This document shows, one piece after another, positions 56,301 through 64,000 of a stretch of DNA of 64,000 nucleotides. The stretch covers positions 2,919,501-2,983,500 of the forward strand of contig CATNEN010000024.1 of NCBI GenBank assembly GCA_950097015.1, read 5' to 3'. The notes beneath the pieces are model-generated. The model had not been told where the DNA came from and searched no databases. It saw only the letters and a list, made by a program, of their open reading frames with translations. Source of the DNA: Macrostomum hystrix (taxonomy: Eukaryota; Platyhelminthes; Macrostomidae). Position numbers and translations under genes: made by a program. Each line of letters starts with the position of its first letter. Position 1 is the first letter of the stretch.

Positions 56301-59300
56301 AACATTAGGACTCACATTGCTGACCATGGAAAGACCGATGACGAAGGAGACCATGCAGACAACGAGGACAAACTTTTTTCTGTGCACACGCAGTATGGGC
56401 CATTCGTCCATCACGGCCGTGATGAAGCCCTCGACTGTACAGAACTGCAAACATGAGCATTTTGCGATTCGTAATTTTGTAACACCCAACAATAGCCCGT
56501 AATTACATGCGGAATTGAGCTGCAGTGCCCAAGTGAGTATCCCCTAATGCTTACCTGGCTATCGATGCCGACAAAGAAGACCATTAGGAAGAACAGGACG
56601 GCCCATATTGGAGCGGCCGGTAATTCTGACAGGGCGGATGGGTAAGCCAGAAAGGCAAGGCCGGGGCCTACAAGGGAGAAATAGGGTTTCGAATGTCACT
56701 GAATGTGACATTCAGTTTGATGTCACAGTCATTCAGTTCGATTTCACAGTCATTCAGTTTGAAATCTGTGACTGATGACTTTGGCACCTGCCTGAAACCG
56801 ACACAATACATCGAAACTGGTCACATTTCAGCTGAAATGAATCACGCAGCAAGCATTCCGTCGAGCCTGCTAGTCCCCAGCCCGGCAAATAACCCTGGAT
56901 TTTTCCATGACAATCACGCTGCTGATCTACAGAAGCATCAGAGTTCATTTTACTTCAATTTTCAAGCACTCAGTAGATAATAGATGCTCACAATGGCTCT
57001 CAACGAGCCTTGGTTCTATTGAAGAACAATAAAATCTGACCTCTTAACTCCATCTCTAATTAGATTCCCTACTCATCGGGCTCACCTGACGCTGCCACCT
57101 GACTGACGTGCTTCTTCTGCGCCTTGGCCATGAATCCGATGACGGAGAAGATAACAAAGCCAGCGAAGATGCTGGTGCAGGAGTTGATGGTGCCTACTAG
57201 GAGGGCATCTCTGCGGATTGGGGATGACGGCAGTTGAGGCTGTGTGGGTATCTGTTCGCGATAGCTCCGCTCCCCACTCAATTCTCTCCAGCGCCTCTTC
57301 CCCTAAAGCGAAATATCCCCCTTCAACGCGATCCCCAAAACCCAGGCCAGGACGCAGTGAAGCGCAGAGTCTGAGCCAGCCGAGGCACCTGGCGGAGCTG
57401 ATATGAGTCGCTTGACATTGAGCACAGCTCTGCGGGCTCTAGCAATGAATTATAGCGATGGGTTGGCCATAAGCCCTGGCATTTGCATATGGGCTGCAGC
57501 TGCGGCTGTGACTGAGAGCCAGCAGTGAGACAGAGCAGGCAGGCGAAACCCGGGGATGGGGCTCAGTCAAAAGGAATTCACGATTACCTGGAGGGTTGGA
57601 GGGTAGGGGGGCCTTCTGTCGCCGCCCAAATCCTGCCTAAGCTGTGGAAGCGGCTGAAGAGTTGCAAAACAGAATCGCTGCCAGAAGCAGAGTATATTGA
57701 CAATGGGAACTCTAAGCATAACAAAACGCATGCAAAAAACACCCGACTGACTATCAAGGCAGTAAAAAAGCACAATTGGAATAAAACCAGGCCAGGTGGA
57801 GGGAACTTATGTAGCAGCAATGGTGAGCAGACAATTATAATGAGTCAATTTATATTTTTTGCAATCTTCAGAGAATGATAGTCGCTCACTTATAGCAGTT
57901 GTTGGTTAGCGGGTTATAGCTGCCCAGAGCGATGTGCGTGCCAAGGCCTAGTCCCAGCGAGAAGAAGATCTGAGAGGCCGCCTGAAGCCACACCTGCGCG
58001 TGCAAATGTTCTTCTTACAAATTAGTTGCTCTAACTGGGAAATAATTGATTGAGTGTATTAGGTTAGTCAGTTTATACCTTGGACTCTTGGATTTTGGTG
58101 AAGTTCGGCTTCAGATAGTACTCAATTCCAATACTGGCGCCATCCAATGTGATGCCGCGGAACAGCAGGATAATGAGCAGCACGTATGGGAATAGAGCTG
58201 TGATGTACACGATCTGAGAAAGGGTTTTGCGGATTTCTGGCCAGTTATAATGGTATTAAGGTGCTAATCTAGTATGTATTTTGGATCCTAAATGGTATTT
58301 AGGATGCAGCCGCATTCATTTGGGTTGCCACGTTATTTTACCACGTCATTCGATGATGTAATAATTAATGAGTCCATCTCAAGCAATTAACTGCACCAAC
58401 CTTGCCGGTCCATTGCACACCCTTGAAGATGCAGAAGTAGCAGATGATCCAAGCGATGCCCAGCGTCAACACCAGCTGCCAGCGAAGCACTCCAGGCTCG
58501 CCAATGTCATTGGACATGCTCAATGCCTGGAGTCTGCGGACCATGGTGAGTTGGTGAGTTGAAATCACGTCTATGGGATTTGTAGTGTCAGGGGATCTGT
58601 AGTGCCAGGGGATCTGTAGTGTCAGGGGATCTGTAGTGTTAGGGGATTTGTAGTGTCAGGGGATCTGCAGTGTCAGGGGATCTGTAGAGTCAGGGGATTT
58701 GTAGTGTCAGGGGATCTGCAGTGTCAGGGGATCTGTAGTGCCAGGGGATCTGTAGTGTCAGGGGATCTGTAGTGTCAGGTGGGATCTGTAGTGTCAGGGG
58801 ATCTGCAGTGTCAGGGGATCTGTAGTGCCAGGGGATCTGTAGTGTCAGGGGATCTGTAGTGTCAGGTGGGATCTGTAGTGTCAGGGGATCTGCAGTGTCA
58901 GGGGATCTGTAGTGCCAGGGGATCTGTAGTGTCAGGGGATCTGTAGTGTCAGGTGGGATCTGTAGTGTCAGGGGATCTGTAGTGTCAGGGGATCTGTAGT
59001 GTCAGGCATCTGTAGTGTCAGGTGGGAACTGTAGTGCCAGGGGATCTGTAGTGTCAGGTGGGATCTGTAGTGTCAGGTGGGATCTGTAGTGTCAGGGGAT
59101 CTGTAGTGTCAAGTGGGATCTGTAGTGCTAGGTGAGATCTGTAGCGTTTGCCTCTCGCACCAAGGTTCCTGAGCTCGATCCCGCGGTGAGGCGGCTACAT
59201 TCATTTGGGGCGCAGAGAGAGAAGGAGAGTAGGCTTAGGCTTGTCGCACAATTAACGACCTTGAGGGCGAAACCTTGAGGGCCTGAAATGGGCAGAACTG

Positions 59301-62300
59301 CCTCCTCGCTGGCTGCGGGTCTAGTGTCACAAAAATATGTGCCATTGCACGCAGCCCTCCTGCAATTATTATTTATTATTTATTATTGGCCTACTTTATT
59401 TTTAGTCACAGCCTCAACACTAATTTATTCTCAAGTTCGAATAGTTAAACTGTCTGAAAACACTGTACCCACCGGAGTGTCCGACAGAAAGTCTTCTAAG
59501 ATTTTCAGATCACTCGGTGATCACTCGAGGAGCAGGCAGAACTGCAGGCAGTGTCACCAAATGATGTGTCCTTGCCGCTCTAACAAGTGCACTAGCACCC
59601 ATTCTATTTCCATCGTTCTCTGTCTCTCATACATTGCGTACGCTTAATACTCATCGATTGTAAGTACGGCCAAATAGATATATAATATATCAGTCTGGCC
59701 CACTTGGAGGGCTCACGTTCTTTCTCACACTTTAAACACGACCTAGTTTATAAGTCATTACAATGATGTACCCTTTCCTGCAGCCCTCCTGCAATTATTA
59801 TTATAGTTATTTTTTGGTTCAATGGGTCTGTGTGGTATCAGGAGGATTCGCAGTGTCAATGGGTCTGTGTGGTATCAGGAAGATTCGCAGTGTCAATGGG
59901 TCTGTGTGGTATCAGTGGGATTCGCAGTGTGAAGGGGTCTGTGTTGGTTTCAGTGGGATTCGCAGTATCAAGGGGTCTGTGTGGTATCAGTGGGATTCGC
60001 AGTGTCAATGGGTCTGTGTGGTATCAGTGGGATTCGCAGTGTCAATGGGTCTGTGTGGTATCAGTGGGATTCGCAGTGTCAAGGGGTCTGTGTGGTATCA
60101 GTGGGATTCGCAGTGTCAAGGGGTCTGTGTGGTATCAGGAGGGATCTATAGTGTCAGATGTGCTGAGTATAACCCTAACAAATTCAGATTGCATCAAAAA
60201 TGACCCCAGTAAAGTTAATGCTGCTCTACTTACTCCCAAAACTCGGCCACTGGAGAGTTCCAGGTGGACTTGTTGCACCTCTGGCACTGCTCCAACTCGC
60301 TGGTGGTGCCGGCAACGGAAATCGGTCCCCAACTCTCGTTGTAGCCGCTAGGAATCAGGGTAGTAGGCAGCAAGCCCCTGGTGAAGTTGGTTGCCGAGTA
60401 AGATATATTAACCATGGTACAGTTGAAGCTGCCGTTGCCAGCAAAGTTAGACATGCAGCAAGGCGTGTTCCAGGTTTCGTTGCACATTTTCCACGGCAGT
60501 TCGCCCAGTGTGAAGCTGTTACCGAGGTAGTAAAAAGCGTAAGCCACTATCACGATGTAGTAGACATTCAGCCAGAAGGCCATAATATTGGCGCAGAAAC
60601 CAACACCTGAAGTTTATTTTGGCATTTTGGAACATTGTTCAGCTGACTGTACTTTAATTGAAACATGGTCAGGTCAAATTTGAATCCAATCCTACAAACA
60701 CTAAAACATACAGATATTCAATTTGAGAGAAATTATTTCTGACAAAACAATATTTTCAAGTAGTTCTGTCACAACCTCTGCTGCGGGGACAGCGCGTAGC
60801 CGATCCCGTTCTGTCAGGGGCAATTAATTAACCCGGCGACAAGCGTCCTAGGAGAAAGACCTTGGTCTTCATTAACGGTGTTTGCGTGTTGTCTTTCTTC
60901 CGTTCTCTGCCTCTTGACTTCTCTGTCGGACCTGCACCTGTCCCAGCGGGGGGCAGTCGGGCTGACAGATTGTTCGCGTGTAAGCAAACATGGGCCGTAG
61001 ACATAGATTGGCATCAATGTGGTTTGCAAAATGCTAGGCCCAAAAGAAAACAAGCCCAAACCCAAAGGCCCTGGCAACGGAACAAGCTTCTTTACCCTTG
61101 AAGATCGGGCAGTACTTCCACACGCCCAGGCCGCCGACGTTTAGCATCTGGCCGAGGCTCATCTCCAGCATCAGCATCGGGATGCCGCCGAAGAACAGAG
61201 TGATGAGATAGGGGATCAGGAAGGTGCCTGCGTTTGGTGGGCCGTAGCGGGGGGGAAGGGATGATAGATGAATTCCTAGAAATGTAAACTGTTTACGATT
61301 AACGGCAGTTACAGTCTTTTAGTTATGTCGGTGTCACTAAATGAATTAATAGTTATAAATATATGAAATATATCTATATAAGACATCATTTACATCCTAT
61401 TTGTGAACTTTGTTTAACTGGAACTTTTTTCTGAATCTATTCATAATTCGTGATTTTTTGTGCTAGAAGCGGAAATAATGTACAATCGAGTGGTTTGACA
61501 GCGTGAACTAGCCTTAGAGGGTAAACCTCGGTTATAAATGTACTCTGTGAGGGCAAAAATTTGAAGCAGATTCGAACACAGAAATAAAAAATAATAATCA
61601 TAAAAAAATAATAATTGCAGGAGGGCTGCGGCCATTAGCACATTATTTGGTGACACGAGACCCGCAGCCAGCGAGCAGGCAATTCTGCCCTTTCCGCTGA
61701 CTCCTAAGCACACACGCACACAGATACCGTAAGCAGGCATACGCTCACACAGGTGTGTACATCTGCTGCGACTTTCTCATCATCAGGCAGTGTACACTCT
61801 CACTGGGCCTTGGAGGTTGGCCCTCAAGGGCGTAAATTGCACGACAAGCCCCTAAGCCTTCTCTCCGTTTCTGCTCCCCAAATGAATGTGGCCTCGCCGC
61901 GGAATCGAGCTCAGGGACCTAGGTGCGAGAGGGAAAGGCGCTAGACCGCTCTGCCACTCACTATTTGTAGATAGCCATCTAACACCAATGCCGCTTACCG
62001 CCGCCGTTCTCGTAGCACAGATACGGGAATCGCCAAACGTTGCCAAGGCCGATGCAGAGTCCGATGCAACTCAGAATGAAGTCCAGCTTGCTGCTCCATT
62101 TCTCTCGCACATGAGCAGCCGGAGCTGCGATCTCCTGCAGATTGAGGACGGAGAAGAGACTAGGTTCTCCACAACTTAAGAGTGAAAGGTAAATGTTCAT
62201 GTTTGACTAACCTTGGCAGAGTCCGCAGCTTCTTCGCCGGATCGCAGCGGTACCTTCGCCGCTACAGCGTCGTCCTCGGTCTCCTTACCGTCGGGTTCCA

Positions 62301-62301
62301 T
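53327..62301 (-). CDS. SLC6 Na+/Cl- transporter, GABA/amino-acid type
   Basis: Fourteen exons, 5' to 3': 62212-62301, 61999-62134, 61096-61227, 60234-60606, 58401-58533, 58079-58213, 57890-57993, 57086-57210, 56555-56667, 56316-56444, 56093-56195, 55042-55142, 54130-54336, 53327-53419; 1974 nt, 657 aa, usual for the family. Twelve TM segments in the LeuT order. TM1 has [18 protein letters not shown] with Gly59 where monoamine transporters carry Asp, which excludes an amine-type site. Other landmarks: [13 protein letters not shown] (TM2), WLNVYYIVI (TM3), [12 protein letters not shown] (TM6), FFVGIDSQF (TM8), [10 protein letters not shown] (TM12). Extracellular loop 2 (about 155-245) is long with seven N-glycosylation sequons and seven or more Cys. 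It drives substrate uptake with Na+ at the plasma membrane. GABA, taurine/creatine or a neutral amino acid are all possible substrates. The N-terminus is short and acidic. Confidence 0.94.
53590..53915 (+). mobile_element. MITE-like element, internally deleted
   Basis: Shares GAGATATT...TTCTCGTCGGGGTGTCTGG, CGACGATGCTGACGTCGGAC, ATCGGTCATTCGGTATGAGA and the right end GTTTTTCAACTGTTAATGG with the elements at 41597 and 55290. The centre and left end are missing. Lies in SLC6 intron 13. Confidence 0.7.
53930..54118 (+). mobile_element. SINE family 2, shortened copy
   Basis: Diverged head (GGATGTTCGAATCGCGTCTC) followed by TTCAGTTCACCCAGCTGTAA, then a shortened body. It stops about 12 bp before SLC6 exon 13. 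Confidence 0.65.
54440..55000. repeat. Direct duplication of about 280 bp built on a 31-bp repeat
   Basis: 54441-54719 and 54721-54999 are almost identical, each holding about seven copies of a unit with TAGATCATCATCATGGAACT plus AAGGAATGAGG, then a unique tail (CATACTCATGTTACGAATAA, GAACGTGTTCAAAC). Located in SLC6 intron 12. Confidence 0.92.
55288..55860 (+). mobile_element. MITE-like element, full copy in SLC6 intron 11
   Basis: The left end ACGGTTAACAGTAGAAAGAC and right end GGCCTTTCTACTGCTAACAG are imperfect inverted repeats, and each end has a palindromic GGTATTTGAAATACC next to it. No coding capacity. About 570 bp. Confidence 0.8.
57215..57885 (-). other. SLC6 intron 7
   Basis: About 680 bp of unique DNA between exons 7 and 8. 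A 117-codon + frame in it shows no similarity. Nothing else supported. Confidence 0.6.
58570..59140. repeat. Minisatellite N, 17-bp unit in SLC6 intron 4
   Basis: About 32 copies of GGGATCTGTAGTGTCAG, with TGGG and GCCAG variants. A group of three or four units repeats as a longer block near 58700-58960. Confidence 0.93.
59145..59390 (+). mobile_element. SINE family 1 copy in SLC6 intron 4
   Basis: GTTTGCCTCTCGCACCAAGG, GAGCTCGATCCCGCGG and the 3' GCAGCCCTCCTGCAATTATT are present; the middle is deleted. Smaller 3' fragments follow near 59545-59575 and 59760-59810. Confidence 0.82.
59815..60150. repeat. Minisatellite O, 37-bp unit in SLC6 intron 4
   Basis: About nine copies of a 37-bp unit containing GGGTCTGTGTGGTATCAGTG followed by GGATTCGCAGTGTCAAT. 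Confidence 0.95.
61228..61600 (-). other. Part of SLC6 intron 2
   Basis: Unique AT-rich DNA before the SINE; no exon or repeat supported. Confidence 0.55.
61605..61975 (-). mobile_element. SINE family 1 copy in SLC6 intron 2
   Basis: Reverse-strand, near full-length copy from the (ATT)-rich 3' end (AATAATAATTGCAGGAGGGC) to the head GAGTGGCAGAGCGGTCTAGC. It ends about 25 bp from SLC6 exon 2. Confidence 0.88.
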
Positions 62302-62340
62302 TTTGCGGCTTTGCTTTCCGGACTGCAAAGATAAGTAGAG
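62302..62340 (-). promoter_or_regulatory. 3' splice acceptor upstream of SLC6 ATG
   Basis: TTTCTCTACTTATCTTTGCAG, a strong consensus acceptor, is 21 nt before the ATG at 62301. Candidate trans-splice site or end of a 5'UTR intron. Confidence 0.55.
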
Positions 62341-63438
62341 AAAAGCCTCTGAGGCAAGGCCGAAGATTGCGCGGTGCCACTGTCAGCGGTGATATTAGTG
62401 CATTCCGGGTGGCGGCCTGAGAGGCGGACTCCGCTGGCCGCCCATTGGTTGCCGAGGAAGGGTGCTGTTGAGGTGGCTCACCAAGGCAGCATCGAGAAAT
62501 AGATAGAGCTTTCAATGAAAGAGAGATCGACAGCGAGTAAAGAGAGAGTAGAGTTTATCCGATTGACAGCGGGGCCCTGGGAACGTCACAGAAGAGTTCC
62601 GCATGTCACAGCTAGATTGAGTGAGCGAGTGAGAATTTGCAATTGTGCCGGGAGCCCCCGAGGCGGATGGACTGGCGGTCCGGTCTGGTTTTCCTCGGCA
62701 AAATATCGCTCCACTGTGTTAATTAGCGCATCTGTGCCGGGTCGCGGCAGTTCTCACACACAAGTCCGATGCCCTGTTCGTCTTAGCTGCACCACTTTAC
62801 TCTGCAACTATAGCCACTGCTGCCACACATGCCCGACTCAAAGCTGTTCGAATGGGACAAGGATTTAGGTAGGGGGAGGAAAGCTTTTAAGACCAGCTCG
62901 GTTGGCGCTGGAATCCGGTTTGATCCGACCCCGGGGTCCGGTATCCGCGGTTTACTGAGTAGAACGCGCGTTCCTGAACAGGAAGCGGGAGTGGCCTGTG
63001 GGAAGAGTTGCGGAAAAAATCAATTGCAGGCATCGGGGAGGACCGCATGGTCCGGCAGATTCTTCTTGGATTGCGGACCGCGACAGTCTCTTTCCATTTG
63101 TGCGCGTCGCTGGACCAGTCTCGAGATCTCAGCAGCGAGGTTTGGCGCAGCTCATTTGTAATTTAACTCGGATAGAGAGGCCTGTGTCATTTTCAGCTCA
63201 GGGAACCAGTGAGAATAAGTGAGGATATCTCTGCCACCAGCAGCTATGCGGACTGAAATGGTAGAGTTCATGGAACACATGGTCACAGGGATTAGGATTT
63301 CACTACTTCCCTCTATATCTGGGCTCTCCCCTTTTTCCTTCTCTCTGTCTCTCTCTCTTTTTAAGTTTCCATTTTTTTCTAGCGGAAGAATTTCTGGCAA
63401 TGACCTCAGCTAATCTGGCCTGGGTACCAGCTGCGATC

Positions 63439-63479
<41 letters not shown>

Positions 63480-64000
63480 AAGTAGATGAGCAGCGGTCCG
63501 ATACAGCTGGAGAGCCGTTCCTTATAGAACTTTAATTTATTCTCAAGCGTCTCACAGCTGCTAGTAGCCTAAATAAGTAGCTCGCAAAGCTGAGCAGGCA
63601 GCCGACCATCGTTCAGGACCTTTGATGAGAGAAACTGCATGCGGCTGCGACACGGCCGACAGCTGCTACTGGAGTGCGAATTCAGGGCAGCGGCTGTGGC
63701 GCTCCGGATAGCTTTTCCGCCCAGGGTCATTAATTATTCCCATCGCCTTGCTGGTGATGCATGAGACGTGTGGGGTTACGGACACTCAAGTATCAGTTTT
63801 TTATCCCAGCTCCGGCTATTCCTGGAAGCGCTAAAGTCCCAATTTTATCCTTTCTTATCCTGGGGTTATAACACATCGACTCAGCCACAGATCCACAGAG
63901 TCCACAGAGTCCACAGATCCACTTAACTTAATCTTTTATTCGCCAGTTCTAGCCAAGGCCTAATCGGAGTTATCTATTCTCTGCGTGATTACGATTTCTA
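62341..64000. other. Upstream region of SLC6 to the window edge
   Basis: Unique DNA with a (AC)n microsatellite at 63442-63476 and short TCCACAGAG repeats near 63890-63920. No exon supported. Probably includes the SLC6 promoter. Confidence 0.45.

Overview
This is eukaryotic nuclear DNA from an animal. Every recognisable gene is split by GT-AG introns, the standard genetic code fits, and the products are metazoan signalling proteins. Four features point to a lophotrochozoan-type invertebrate: small introns mixed with large ones, very heavy minisatellite content, tRNA-derived SINEs, and splice acceptors sitting directly in front of start codons as expected for spliced-leader trans-splicing. A free-living flatworm such as Macrostomum would fit, but the species is inference only.

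Layout. 1-8 kb is mostly tandem arrays (about 44, 32, 32 and 34 bp units). 8.05-9.42 kb (minus) is a two-exon four-pass membrane protein. 9.4-19 kb is gene-poor and holds a SINE, a 48-bp array and a 20-bp purine array. 19.05-21.54 kb is a 23-bp array almost without G on the + strand, which ends directly at the first exon of a cGMP-dependent protein kinase (PKG, +, 21546-33674; two alternative first exons, 13 coding exons in each form, 666 or 690 aa). 34.69-42.62 kb (minus) is a complete 14-exon Slo/BK-family potassium channel (1101 aa), convergent with PKG. 43.5-44.9 kb is a 30-bp array. 47.37-51.50 kb (minus) is a seven-exon gene joining two tandem degenerate kinase domains to a glutamine-rich linker and a complete caspase (1053 aa). 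53.33-62.30 kb (minus) is a 14-exon SLC6 sodium-coupled transporter of the GABA/amino-acid type (657 aa). All exon chains were joined by hand; phases close and total lengths are multiples of three in each gene.

The most notable item is the pseudokinase-pseudokinase-caspase gene. Both kinase-like domains have lost the same three catalytic residues (beta3 Lys, HRD Asp, DFG Asp) and are split by introns at the same places, so they look like an internal duplication of an already inactive module. The caspase keeps its His, its QACRG cysteine and its two specificity-pocket arginines. This would be an apoptotic or immune protease controlled by kinase-fold sensor or scaffold domains; I know of no described animal caspase with this arrangement, but I could not search.

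The genes do not form a pathway. PKG, a Slo channel and an SLC6 transporter would all suit excitable cells, but co-location proves nothing. More than 20 minisatellites with unrelated units, two SINE families and one TIR-bearing non-autonomous element occupy much of the non-coding DNA.
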